A DNA stretch of 64,000 nt from Actinotalea sp. JY-7876 (GCF_014042015.1 NZ_CP059493.1:1178001-1242000), one strand, 5' to 3'. Shown: positions 38,979 through 47,078, numbered from the stretch's first letter. A program made the numbers and translations. Notes: generated by a model not told the origin, from the letters alone.

Positions 38979-40069
38979 CCGAGCTCCACCGAGCGGCGAC
39001 GCCACAGGAGCAGCGCGAACACGGGGGCGCCGAGGAAGGCGGTGACGATGCCGACCGGCAGCTCGCGCGGCTCGAACAGGCTGCGCGCCGCGGTGTCCGC
39101 CCACACGAGGAACGTCGCCCCGGCGAGCGCCGCGACGGGCAGCAGGCGGCGGTGCGCGGCGCCGACCAGCAGCCGCACGCCGTGGGGGAGGATCAGGCCG
39201 ATGAAGCCGATCGAGCCGCTGACCGCCACGAGCGCGCCGGTGAGCAGGGCCACGACCGTCAGCAGGGTCCAGCGGGTGCGGGCGACGTGGATGCCCAGCG
39301 CACCCGCGGCGGTGTCGCCGAAGGCGAAGGCGTCGAGCGTCCGGCCGCTGAGGACCAGGACCGTGCCGAGGACGAGCACCGCGAGCCCCGCGATCGCGAC
39401 CGACGACCAGCTCGCGCCGGCGAGCGAGCCCATGAGCCAGGCGAGGATCTCCCGGTAGGAGTCGCCCGTCGCGGACCAGAAGATGACGAAGGACGTGCCG
39501 GCCGCGCACAGCTGCGCGACCGCGAGGCCGGCCAGGATCGTGCGGGCCGGGGTGAGGGTGCCGAGCGAGCCGGCCAGGCCGAGCGCCGCGGCGAGGGCCA
39601 GCACGGCGCCCGCGAACGCGGCGACCGGCAGGAGCACGCCGATCCCCAGGACGAGGACGGCGACCGCACCGAGCGAGGCGCCCGAGGAGAGGCCGAGGAG
39701 GTAGGGGTCCGCAAGCGGGTTGCGCGTCAGGCTCTGCATCACGGCGCCCGCGACCGCCAGGCCCGCGCCCACCGCGGCGGCGGTGAGGACGCGCGGCAGG
39801 CGCACGTCCCACACGATGCCGTCGAGGAGGAGGCCGAGCGGCGGCTCGGTGACGCGACCGGTGAGCAGGTCGTCGAGGTGGTGCGCGACCGAGCCCCACA
39901 CGTCCGCGGGCGCGATGCCCGCGGGGCCGACCGTGACCGCGAGCGTCATCGATGCGAGCAGCACGAGCAGCGCGGCCACCAGGACCAGCGCCGTGGGTGC
40001 GCGGCGTCCACCCTCGGCCGCGCGGCGGGCCTGCGTCGTCCCGGCTGCCCGGGCGCTCGTCGTCCGCAC
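38975..40069 (-). CDS. FecCD-family ABC permease, putative F420-0 uptake
   Basis: The 364-residue permease has about ten membrane helices and the FecCD motifs LPRVLTAAAVGAGLAVAGAVMQSLTRNPLADPYLLGLSSGASLGA and GSIGFIGLILPHGVRLLVGAAHRRLLP. GTG 40069 lies 1 bp after the binding-protein stop. As a member of the proposed F420-0 cassette it would form the homodimeric channel. Confidence 0.88.
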   Translation of the reverse strand: MRTTSARAAGTTQARRAAEGGRRAPTALVLVAALLVLLASMTLAVTVGPAGIAPADVWGSVAHHLDDLLTGRVTEPPLGLLLDGIVWDVRLPRVLTAAAVGAGLAVAGAVMQSLTRNPLADPYLLGLSSGASLGAVAVLVLGIGVLLPVAAFAGAVLALAAALGLAGSLGTLTPARTILAGLAVAQLCAAGTSFVIFWSATGDSYREILAWLMGSLAGASWSSVAIAGLAVLVLGTVLVLSGRTLDAFAFGDTAAGALGIHVARTRWTLLTVVALLTGALVAVSGSIGFIGLILPHGVRLLVGAAHRRLLPVAALAGATFLVWADTAARSLFEPRELPVGIVTAFLGAPVFALLLWRRRSVELG

Positions 40070-40070
40070 C

Positions 40071-41177
40071 TCAGACGTCGAGCGCGGCGAGCTGCTCGGC
40101 GAGGTCCGCCGCGGCGTCCACGTTGCGCACCCCCGCCTCGGAGGCCGGGAACGGCACGACGAGGTAGCGCTCCTCGCGGACCGCCGTGAGGTTGGCGGTC
40201 GCGGGGCTGCCGGCGAGCAGCTCGCGCTTCTGGTCCGCGCTGTTCCAGGCGGAGTCGACGAGCACGATGACGTCCGGGTCGTCCTGCGCGACCTGCTCCC
40301 AGCTGAACGACGCCCACGTGTCCTGCACGCCGGCGGCGATGTTCGTCAGACCCACGGTGTCGAGGAGCATCTGCGGCGCGCCGATGCCGGCGCCCACGTA
40401 GGGCACGTCGGTGCCCGAGGAGTACCACAGGGCCGTGAGGCCGCGGTCGTCGCGCGCCACGGCGGCCAGGGCGTCGCGCTGCTCGGCGACCAGCGCGTCG
40501 CCGTCCTCGGGCACGCCGAGCATCGCCGCGACCTCGGTGATCTCGGCGAAGACGTCGTCGAACGTGAGGCGCTCGGGCTGGTACGCCGGGTCCTTGCAGG
40601 CCGACGGCGAGACGTACGTCGCGACGCCCAGGCCCGCGAGGGTCGCGCGGTCGCCGGCGCCCTCGGCGGTGAGGTTGGACTCCCACCCGGCGTAGACCAG
40701 GTCGGGCAGCGTCTCGAGCACGACCTCGGCGGCGGGCACCTTGTCGGCCAGGACGGGCAGCGTCTCCGCCTCGGCCGCGAGGGCCTCGGGCGCGGGCCCG
40801 TCGGGGAACGCCGTGCCGACGACGCGGTCGCCGGCGCCGAGGGCGAGGACCATCTCCGTCGCGCTCGACTTGATCGTCACGACGCGCTCGGGCGGCGCGT
40901 CGAGAGTGACCTCGACGCCGCAGTTGTCGAGCGTGAGCGGGAAGTCGCCGGTGGCCGCCGCGACGGTCGCTGCCGGGGGCTCGGGCGGGGCCTCGCCCGC
41001 CGTCGTCGAGCCCGCGCACCCGGCGAGGGCGAGGACCAGGGCCCCCACGACGAGGGGCAGCGACCGGGCGGGCACGGAGGTCGAAGGCGCCGTGGTGGAA
41101 CGCGCTGTGGACGGCGCTGTGGTGGACGGCGCTGTGGTGGAAGGCGCGGTGGCGAAAGGCACTGTGGGGCGACGCAC
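40071..41177 (-). CDS. FecB/TroA-type binding lipoprotein, putative F420-0 uptake
   Basis: The 368-residue binding protein has a lipobox LAGC (Cys54) and a TroA-like fold (VTIKSSATEMVLALGAGDRVVGTAF, then SACKDPAYQPERLTFDDVFAEITEVAAMLGV and PDVIVLVDSAWNSADQKRELL). The N-terminus before the signal helix is a repetitive APSTTAPST/ARST stretch encoded by 15-bp repeats. The start at GTG 41177 has GGAG 5 nt upstream; a later GTG at about residue 36 would give a normal signal peptide. Import of F420-0 is inferred from location. Confidence 0.82.
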   Translation of the reverse strand: MRRPTVPFATAPSTTAPSTTAPSTARSTTAPSTSVPARSLPLVVGALVLALAGCAGSTTAGEAPPEPPAATVAAATGDFPLTLDNCGVEVTLDAPPERVVTIKSSATEMVLALGAGDRVVGTAFPDGPAPEALAAEAETLPVLADKVPAAEVVLETLPDLVYAGWESNLTAEGAGDRATLAGLGVATYVSPSACKDPAYQPERLTFDDVFAEITEVAAMLGVPEDGDALVAEQRDALAAVARDDRGLTALWYSSGTDVPYVGAGIGAPQMLLDTVGLTNIAAGVQDTWASFSWEQVAQDDPDVIVLVDSAWNSADQKRELLAGSPATANLTAVREERYLVVPFPASEAGVRNVDAAADLAEQLAALDV

Positions 41178-41373
41178 GGCTGCTCCAGGTCGATGAACGA
41201 GGGCGGCCGACCATCTGCCGGCGGAAGGACCGCGACCCAGTGCCAGGTCGGGGACGGGGCCAGTACGGGCGCCGGGTCCGCTCCCATCGTAGGGGCAGGT
41301 GGCAGGGTGTCGGCATGACACCTGGCACGTGGACCGCAGCCCGTCCCACCGCGCCGACGGCGGGGGCCTACCG

Positions 41374-42123
41374 ATGAGCGCGCCGCTGCGGGCGGTCGTC
41401 ACCGGGGCGTCGTCGGGCATCGGCGCCGCGACGGTCCGTCGCCTGCGCGCGGAGGGGTGGGACGTCGTCGCCGTCGCCCGGCGCGCGGACCGGCTGGCGG
41501 TGCTCGCGGCCGAGACCGGGGCGACGGCGCTGGCGGCGGACGTCACGTCGGACGACGACGTCGCGCGCCTCGTCGCCGAGGTCACCGCGGCGGGGCCGGT
41601 GCACGCGGTGGTCAACAACGCTGGCGGCGCCCTGGGCACCGACCCGGTCGAGTCCGGGTCGATCGCCGACTGGTCCGCGATGTACGAGGTCAACGTGCTC
41701 GGCACGTTGCGCGTGACGCAGGGCTTCCTGCCGGCGCTGCGAGCGAGCGGCCGCGGCGACGTGCTGGTGCTGACGTCGACGGCCGCGCACGGCACCTACC
41801 CGGGCGGGGGCGGCTACGTGGCGGCCAAGCATGCCGAGCGGCAGATCGCCACGACGCTGCGGCTCGAGCTCGTCGGCGAGCCGGTGCGGGTCATCGAGAT
41901 CGCGCCCGGGATGGTGCACACCGAGGAGTTCTCGCTCACACGCTTCCGCGGCGACCGGGCGGCGGCCGACGCCGTCTACGCGGGCGTCGACGAGCCGCTC
42001 GTGGCCGACGACGTCGCCGACGCGATCGTGTGGACGCTCACCCGTCCGCACCACGTGAACGTCGACACGCTGGTCATCCGGCCGCGCGCGCAGGTGTCGA
42101 ACACGCAGGTCGCGCGGCGCTGA
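41374..42123 (+). CDS. Short-chain dehydrogenase/reductase
   Basis: The 249-residue classical SDR has the nucleotide motif TGASSGIG, NNAGG, catalytic Ser in TSTAAHG-type region, and the YVAAK active-site Tyr-Lys. The MVHTEEFSLTRFRGD loop after the PG motif is typical of YdfG-like serine/3-hydroxy acid dehydrogenases. Arg17-Arg18 positions suggest NADP preference, which is uncertain. It is divergent from the FecB-like gene. Confidence 0.9.
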   Translation: MSAPLRAVVTGASSGIGAATVRRLRAEGWDVVAVARRADRLAVLAAETGATALAADVTSDDDVARLVAEVTAAGPVHAVVNNAGGALGTDPVESGSIADWSAMYEVNVLGTLRVTQGFLPALRASGRGDVLVLTSTAAHGTYPGGGGYVAAKHAERQIATTLRLELVGEPVRVIEIAPGMVHTEEFSLTRFRGDRAAADAVYAGVDEPLVADDVADAIVWTLTRPHHVNVDTLVIRPRAQVSNTQVARR

Positions 42124-42142
42124 GCGGTGGGGCGGGCGGCTG

Positions 42143-42496
42143 CTACCCGGCGTCGTCCCGCTGAGCCGTCACCCCGACGCTCACGTCACCACCGGTGAGC
42201 GAGCGGTCGAGGCAGTCCAGGACGCGGCGCACGTCGTCCTCGTCCGCTTCGGGCGTGAAGGTGGCCGCCGCCCTCGAGGTCGGCATGTCGGCCGTCATGT
42301 GCGACTCCGCGACCGAGTCGTCGTCGACGCACGGGGTCCAGTCACCCTCGGGGTAGGCCATGCCGACGAACCAGACCTCCCCGGGGCCCGTGGCAGGCAC
42401 CTCCCATCGCTCCTGCGCGCAGCCCGCGAGCGAGAGGATCGCGACGACGGCCGCGAGCCGGCCCGCCGTCGCCCGTCGCTGTGGTCCGGTACGCAT
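42143..42496 (-). CDS. Small lipoprotein of unknown function
   Basis: From ATG 42496, with GGGAGG 5 nt upstream, the protein has 117 residues: a signal peptide with lipobox LAGC (Cys26), then a small soluble domain with two further Cys (WTPCVDDD and VLDCLDRS) that could form a disulfide. The segment PTSRAAATFTPEADEDDVRRVLDCLD looks like a ferredoxin-like helix-strand unit. The family is not recognised. A GTG at 42502 is too close to the ribosome-binding site. Confidence 0.75.
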   Translation of the reverse strand: MRTGPQRRATAGRLAAVVAILSLAGCAQERWEVPATGPGEVWFVGMAYPEGDWTPCVDDDSVAESHMTADMPTSRAAATFTPEADEDDVRRVLDCLDRSLTGGDVSVGVTAQRDDAG

Positions 42497-42838
42497 GCCC
42501 ACCTCCCGCCGTCACCGTGCTTGTGTGCTCGAGTCCTGACCGCTTGCAGGGGTGTGGTGCCCGACATCGCGGGGACATCCGGGGAGGTGGTCGGTCGCTC
42601 GTCGTGCGTGCGCTCGCCACGGCCCGCCGGGTGGCTCACCTCCACGGTGCCGTCTTCACGGACGTAGGTCGTGGTCTCGCCGCAGATCGGCGGATCGACG
42701 GTTCCCAGGACCTGGCCGGTGGTCCGCCCCTCGTACCGAACCGGCACGCCGTCGCGTGCCGCGAATGTGTGAGGCTCGGCGGCCGGACGCGCCGGGCCCC
42801 GCCACGACGTGGACGCCGCCTCGTAGGAAGATGTTCGG
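42497..42838. other. Intergenic gap with no supported gene
   Basis: This stretch separates the lipoprotein and the divergent hydrolase gene. On the minus strand one frame reads protein-like (FAARDGVPVRYEGRTTGQVL, VDPPICGETTTYVREDGTVE) but then runs into the lipoprotein gene out of frame, so it may be a remnant or chance. GC is lower near the hydrolase start. No repeat or RNA is seen. Confidence 0.4.
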
Positions 42839-43726
42839 ATGTTCGAGGGCTTCGACGAGTTGTACGTTGACGTCCCAGGTGGTGTCCGGCTCCGGGCTCG
42901 CCGGGGAGGGACCGGGGCCCCGGTCGTGCTGCTGCACGGGCACCCGCGCACCCACACCACCTGGTACCGGGTCGCGCCGCTGCTCGTCGCGGCCGGGCAC
43001 ACCGTCGTCTGCCCGGACCTGCGCGGCTACGGCCGGTCAAGCAAACCCGCGACCACGCCCGATCACGCGCCGTACAGCAAGCGGGCGATGGCTGGTGACG
43101 TGCTAGCTCTGATGCGCCACCTCGGGCACGAGCGGTTCGCTGTCGTCGGTCATGACCGCGGCAGCTACGTGGCGTTCCGGCTGGCTCTGGACGCGCCGCA
43201 GGCGGTCGGCGCGCTGGTCGTGCTCGACGGCGTGCCGATCGGTGAGGCACTGGCCCGCGCCGACGCCCGGTTCGCGCAGGCATGGTGGCACTGGTGGTTC
43301 TACGCGCAGCCGGACAAGCCCGAGCGCGCGATTCTGGCTGACCCATCGGCGTGGTACGGCGGGGACCCAGACCGGATGGGCCCGGAGAACTACGCCGACT
43401 TCAGCAGCGCCGTCCACGATCCTGCGACGGTGCTCGCGATGGTGGAGGACTACCGCGCGGGGCTCGGGGTGGACCGCGCCGCCGACGACGCAGATCGAGC
43501 GGCCGGCCGCCAGATCACCTGCCCCACCCTCGTCCTGTGGTCCACGCGCGACGACATGGAGCAGTTGTACGGCGACGTCCTCGAGGTCTGGCGGCCGTGG
43601 ACCACCAGCTTGCACGGGCACTCGATCGAAAGCGGGCACCACATGGCCGAGGATGCCCCACGCGACCTCGCGGACTCCGTCTCCAGCTTCCTCAGCATGC
43701 CCGGCCTCGCTGAACTGTCCCGGTAG
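42839..43726 (+). CDS. Alpha/beta hydrolase related to haloacetate dehalogenases
   Basis: The 295-residue protein has the oxyanion loop LLHGHPRTHTTW, nucleophile elbow VVGHDRGSY (Asp106 as nucleophile, as in dehalogenases and epoxide hydrolases), a HWWFYAQPD segment resembling the halide-binding His-Trp of fluoroacetate dehalogenase, EDYRAG, and catalytic His in ESGHHMAED. The second carboxylate-binding Arg of fluoroacetate dehalogenase appears to be Tyr110, so true defluorination is doubtful. AGGAAG precedes the ATG. It appears monocistronic. Confidence 0.85.
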   Translation: MFEGFDELYVDVPGGVRLRARRGGTGAPVVLLHGHPRTHTTWYRVAPLLVAAGHTVVCPDLRGYGRSSKPATTPDHAPYSKRAMAGDVLALMRHLGHERFAVVGHDRGSYVAFRLALDAPQAVGALVVLDGVPIGEALARADARFAQAWWHWWFYAQPDKPERAILADPSAWYGGDPDRMGPENYADFSSAVHDPATVLAMVEDYRAGLGVDRAADDADRAAGRQITCPTLVLWSTRDDMEQLYGDVLEVWRPWTTSLHGHSIESGHHMAEDAPRDLADSVSSFLSMPGLAELSR

Positions 43727-43800
43727 TCGATCTGCAACAAGATCCGCCTTCGGCGCCGTCGCGCGGAGGCCCATGCCCGGGTCGTGTCGGTGGTCGCCCG

Positions 43801-43813
43801 TAGTGTGCCGGTA
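43801..43813 (+). promoter_or_regulatory. -10 box for a leaderless DUF222-HNH transcript
   Basis: TAGTGT at 43801-43806 is followed by six bases and ATG 43813. No ribosome-binding site exists, consistent with a leaderless message. Confidence 0.5.
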
Positions 43814-45369
43814 TGTCCAGGTCGCGGGTTCTCGGTGGTGCGGCCGGTGCGCCGCGTCCCGAGGGTGGCGGTGGTGGCCGTGAGGTGGATCCGCAGGTCG
43901 ATGCGTGGTTGTGGGCGGTGCGTCACCCGCTGGCCTCCGAGCTGGCCGAGGCGGCTCCGGGTGTGGGGTTGGCGGAGCGGTTGGCGGGGTTGGAGCCGGC
44001 GGACGTGGACGAGGCGGGCCTGGTGGAGGCCCTCGCGGCGTGGGAGCGGGTGGTCTCGTGGGCGGTGGCGGGTCAGGCGCGGGTGATCGCCGAGCTGGCC
44101 TCGCGTGAGCGCGGTGCTCGTGGGGCGTTCCTGGCCGAGGAGGTCGCGGTCGCGTTGTCGGTGACCCGCCGCGTCGCGGAGGACAAGGTGGCCCTGGCCG
44201 TGGGTCTGGAGCGGATCCCGGCGGCGGCGGACGCGCTGGCGGGTGGCCGGATCGACGCGCGGCGGGCGACGGTGGTGTGCGAGGAGCTCGCGCGGGTGCC
44301 GGACGACGTGGCGCAGGAGGTGAGCGTGGCGGTGCTGCCGGGCGCGGTCTCGTGCACGGCGCCGCAGCTGCGCGTGCGGTTGCGGCGCCTGGAGCTGCGC
44401 CGTGACCCCGACGGTGCGCAGCGGCGTCATGTGCGGGCGCGCGAGCAGCGGCGCGTCGAGCTGCACCCTGCGCCGGATGCGATGGCGTGGTTGAGCGCGT
44501 ACCTGCCCGCGGACGAGGCGGTGGCGATCCACACCGGCCTGACGGCCCTGGCGGGGGACGCGTCGCCGGGCGACGAGCGGACGCTGGATCAGCGCCGCGC
44601 GGACGCGCTGGTCGATGTGACCACGCGGTGGTTGGACGCCGGGGTCCACCCCGACGGGGCGGCGTTGTCGGCGCGGCAGGGCCGTCTCCCCCACCTGGCG
44701 GTCACCGCCTCGGCGGCCACGCTGCTGGGGTTGTCGCAGGAGCCGGGCGAGCTGGGCGGGTACGGGCCGATCCCCCCGCAGATGGTCCGGCGGATCGCTG
44801 CCCGCGCGACCTGGGAGCCGCTGCTCGCGGACGCGTGGACCGGTGCTCCGCTGGCCCGCTCGACGCGCCGCTACGCCCCGACCCAGGCCCAGCGCGACGT
44901 CGTGGCCCTACGGGACGCGACGTGCACCTTCCCGGGGTGCCGGATGCCCGCGGCGCGCTGCGACATCGACCACGTCGTGCCCTACCGCCCCGACGACGAC
45001 AGCGACGACGGTCTGGAAGGGTCCCGCTCCGAGGCTGAGCGGAGGGCAGCCGAGGAGCGCGATCCGGGCGGGGGTGGCGAACCCCGCGGTGACCGTCGCG
45101 ACCGTCCACCACCCGACCCGCACACTCACCAGCGTGAGCCCGACCAGACCAGCGTCGACAACCTGCAGGCCCTGTGCCGCCACCACCACCGGGCCAAGAC
45201 CCACGCCGGGTGGACGCCGCACCGCGACGACGACGGCACGACCCTGTGGCGCTCACCCACCGGCCGGATCTACCCCCGCGCACCCGAGCACGAACCACCA
45301 CCGGTCCCACCCCGGCGACCCACCGACCACGACCACCGCATCGAGCTCTACCCGCCGCCACCGTTCTGA
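43813..45369 (+). CDS. DUF222 and HNH-endonuclease domain protein (13E12-repeat family)
   Basis: The 518-residue protein has an N-terminal DUF222 helical region (about 30-345) and a C-terminal HNH nuclease: CTFPGC (371-376), DIDHVVPY with His387, then NLQALCRHHHRAKTHAGW (450-467). These actinobacterial proteins occur as dispersed multicopy genes and are thought mobile. Between the two HNH halves there is an acidic/Pro-rich insert of about 50 residues (396-447) where relatives have about ten, and the C-terminus is Pro/Arg/His-rich. All metal and catalytic His/Cys residues remain, so activity is possible. The true biological role of the family is unknown. Confidence 0.88.
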   Translation: MSRSRVLGGAAGAPRPEGGGGGREVDPQVDAWLWAVRHPLASELAEAAPGVGLAERLAGLEPADVDEAGLVEALAAWERVVSWAVAGQARVIAELASRERGARGAFLAEEVAVALSVTRRVAEDKVALAVGLERIPAAADALAGGRIDARRATVVCEELARVPDDVAQEVSVAVLPGAVSCTAPQLRVRLRRLELRRDPDGAQRRHVRAREQRRVELHPAPDAMAWLSAYLPADEAVAIHTGLTALAGDASPGDERTLDQRRADALVDVTTRWLDAGVHPDGAALSARQGRLPHLAVTASAATLLGLSQEPGELGGYGPIPPQMVRRIAARATWEPLLADAWTGAPLARSTRRYAPTQAQRDVVALRDATCTFPGCRMPAARCDIDHVVPYRPDDDSDDGLEGSRSEAERRAAEERDPGGGGEPRGDRRDRPPPDPHTHQREPDQTSVDNLQALCRHHHRAKTHAGWTPHRDDDGTTLWRSPTGRIYPRAPEHEPPPVPPRRPTDHDHRIELYPPPPF

Positions 45370-45411
45370 GGAGTCCGCGTCGGCACAGGAGGGGTGTGAG
45401 GACGCGGAGCG

Positions 45412-45491
45412 GTCAGTGCGCGGAGGCGTCAGTACGCGGGACCGTCGGTACGCGGGACCGTCGGTACGCGGGACCGTCAGTACGCCGGGGG
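45412..45491. repeat. 16-bp tandem repeats, five units
   Basis: Five head-to-tail units of the form GTC[A/G]GTACGCGGGACC run from 45412 to 45491; units three and four are identical and the outer ones degenerate. They fill the gap between the HNH and YbjQ genes and the last unit carries the YbjQ stop codon. Slippage-prone and likely variable between strains; a terminator role is possible. Confidence 0.75.
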
Positions 45492-45947
45492 CGTCTGCGG
45501 CCCGGGGACCATGGCCGCCGGCGGGTCGGGCGGCGTCGCGCCACCCCGCGGCTGGGCGTACGGCTGGGCGGCGGCCTCGGCGCGCGCGAAGTGCGCGGAC
45601 TGGTCGGTCGACCCCTCCTCGCCCGCGGGGATGGGCTCCACGACGACGGCGGTCCCGTACGCGCAGACCTCGGTGAAGGCCTGGCCGATCGAGCCGTTGT
45701 CGAACCGCATCGCGACGATCGCGTTGGCGCCGCGGCGGCGGCCCTCCTCGACCATGCGGTGCATGACCTCCTGCCGGCTCTGGTAGACGAGCTGCGTGTA
45801 CTCGGTGATCTCACCGCCGCCCATGGCGCGGAAGCTCGCCGTGAAGTTGGCGCCCATGTTGGCGCTGCGCACCGTCAGGCCCATGACCTCGCCGAGCACG
45901 GCCTCGACGCGGTACCCGGGGATCTCGTTCGTCGTCACCACGATCAT
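45477..45947 (-). CDS. YbjQ/UPF0145 family protein
   Basis: From ATG 45947 the protein has 156 residues. The YbjQ fold covers about 1-108: IVVTTNEIPGYRVEAVLGEVMGLTVRSANMGANFTASFRAMGGGEITEYTQLVYQSRQEVMHRMVEEGRRRGANAIVAMRFDN and the strand ending YGTAVVVEPI. A disordered Pro/Ala/Gln-rich tail follows. The family is described as putative heavy-metal-binding and forms pentamers; its role is unknown. Confidence 0.88.
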   Translation of the reverse strand: MIVVTTNEIPGYRVEAVLGEVMGLTVRSANMGANFTASFRAMGGGEITEYTQLVYQSRQEVMHRMVEEGRRRGANAIVAMRFDNGSIGQAFTEVCAYGTAVVVEPIPAGEEGSTDQSAHFARAEAAAQPYAQPRGGATPPDPPAAMVPGPQTPPAY

Positions 45948-46053
45948 GGTCGCGATGCTCCCACAACGGCAGGGCGGCAGCACCAGAAACGCGCCGGTTC
46001 ACATCATGGGACCGGGGTTCCCACGTCCTGGATCGGCTGTCATGGTCGTCCCC

Positions 46054-46146
46054 ATGACCTCCGTCCGGCTGCTGACCGTGTCGCGCGACCTCCTCGCCGC
46101 ACGAATGTGCATGCCCACGGGGCGCCTCGTCGGCTGCTGTCGCTGA
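46054..46146 (+). CDS. Cys-containing leader peptide (30 aa) before ssuE-like operon
   Basis: ATG 46054 opens a 30-codon ORF ending TGA at 46146; an in-frame ATG at 46042 would add four residues. It has Cys at 19 (RMCMP) and a Cys pair at 28-29 right before the end (GCCR). The ORF ends in CR like the cysK leader, and its CMP motif recurs in the ssu leader. It lies upstream of an SsuE-like reductase and an organosulfur monooxygenase gene. No clear promoter or ribosome-binding site was found, so confidence is lower than for the other two. Confidence 0.55.
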   Translation: MTSVRLLTVSRDLLAARMCMPTGRLVGCCR

Positions 46147-46218
46147 CACTCGCCCCCGACCACACGGCCCGCCTGACGCCGCCCTGCAGGCCGGCACCGG
46201 TCTAGGGGCCGACGGTGC
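46128..46218 (+). promoter_or_regulatory. Candidate mutually exclusive hairpins after leader 3
   Basis: CGTCGGC (46128-46134), directly before the Cys pair codons, is complementary to GCCGACG (46208-46214). The same 3' segment overlaps the alternative hairpin GCACCG (46194-46199) with CGGTGC (46213-46218). Ribosome position at the Cys codons (46135-46140) could choose between them. Stems are only 6-7 bp, so this is tentative. Confidence 0.35.
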
Positions 46219-46240
46219 TGCGCCTCGCGGCCCGTCGCCC

Positions 46241-46372
46241 GGCAACCCGCCCGCCGGCCCGCCGCACGGCAACCCGCCCGGCGGCCCGCCGCAGGGCAAC
46301 CCGCGCGCCGGTCCGCCGACGGCGACCCGCTCAGCGGTCCGCCGTCGGCCACCGCCCGGCGGTCCACCCCAC
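46241..46372. repeat. Degenerate 26-27-bp tandem repeats upstream of the ssuE-like gene
   Basis: Five units beginning GGCAACCCGCCCG or variants run at 46241-46267, 46268-46294, 46295-46320, 46321-46346 and 46347-46372. They are GC-rich, contain opposing GGCGG/CCGCC words that can form hairpins, and lie in the leader region of the ssuE-like operon. Together with the flanking sequence they make up most of a 370-bp stretch with no gene. Confidence 0.65.
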
Positions 46373-46517
46373 GCCCGTCCGCCCGGCGAACGCGCCGGTG
46401 CGCGCTCGCCACCACCGCACTCACCGCACGGTTGCCGCCGTGTGCTCCCGACGGCCCGTCCGTCGCCGCCCGTCACGCCCTGCCCGACGCTCGCGTCGCC
46501 TTCCCGAAGGACCCACC

Positions 46518-47078
46518 ATGGCCACGATCCTCGTCCTGACCGGTAGCCCGTCCGCCCGCTCCCGCACCGCCGCCCTCGCCCGCCACGTCGGCGACGAGCT
46601 CGCGCTCGACGGGCACGACGTCGCCGTCCTCGCGCTGCGGGAGCTGCCCGCCGACGCCCTGCTCGGCGCCGACACCGCCGCGCCGGCCATCGCCGCCGCC
46701 GTCCGCCAGGTGATCGCGGCCGACGCCGTCGTGGTCGCGACGCCGATCTACAAGGCCTCCTACTCGGGCCTGCTCAAGGTCTTCCTCGACCTGCTGCCGC
46801 AGTCCGCCCTCCAGGGCAAGGTCGTCCTCCCGCTGGCGACCGGCGGGACGCTCGCCCACCTGCTGGCGATCGACTACTCGCTGCGCCCCGTCCTCGTGTC
46901 CCTGGGCGCCCGGCACATCACCACGGGGCGCTTCGTCCTCGACACCCACATCGACCACACGTCCGGCGGACCCGTGCTCGCGGACGAGGGCACGCGTGAG
47001 TGCGTCACCAGGACGGCGGACGCGTTCCGCGCCGCCCTCGGCGAGGTGGGGCGCGTGCCCACCCTCGCGACGGCGTGA
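46518..47078 (+). CDS. ssuE: SsuE-like NAD(P)H-dependent FMN reductase
   Basis: The 186-residue flavodoxin-fold protein has the FMN phosphate loop LTGSPSARSRT, VATPIYKASYSGLLKVFLDLLPQ and PLATGGTLAHLLAIDYSLRPVLVSLGA, the pattern of SsuE rather than general NQO enzymes. SsuE reduces FMN for two-component monooxygenases that release sulfite from organosulfonates or sulfones. The next gene is a flavin-dependent monooxygenase-like protein, which it may serve. Confidence 0.88.
   Translation: MATILVLTGSPSARSRTAALARHVGDELALDGHDVAVLALRELPADALLGADTAAPAIAAAVRQVIAADAVVVATPIYKASYSGLLKVFLDLLPQSALQGKVVLPLATGGTLAHLLAIDYSLRPVLVSLGARHITTGRFVLDTHIDHTSGGPVLADEGTRECVTRTADAFRAALGEVGRVPTLATA

Noticed and set aside
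41178-41373. Possible cobalamin riboswitch upstream of the FecB-like gene
   Set aside because: A loosely similar CTGGCACTGGG stretch exists but the B12 box and the remaining core are missing.
42295-43002. Minus-strand ORF across the lipoprotein-hydrolase gap
   Set aside because: A short stretch looks protein-like but the frame continues through two real genes in shadow frames; kept only as a note on the gap.
46241-46372. CRISPR-like array
   Set aside because: Units are contiguous and degenerate with no spacers, so they are plain tandem repeats.
45811-46476. Minus-strand ORFs with Cys/Gly-Pro repeats across the 46.2-46.4 kb repeats
   Set aside because: The periodic protein sequence merely reflects the tandem DNA repeat; no start signal or relative is evident.
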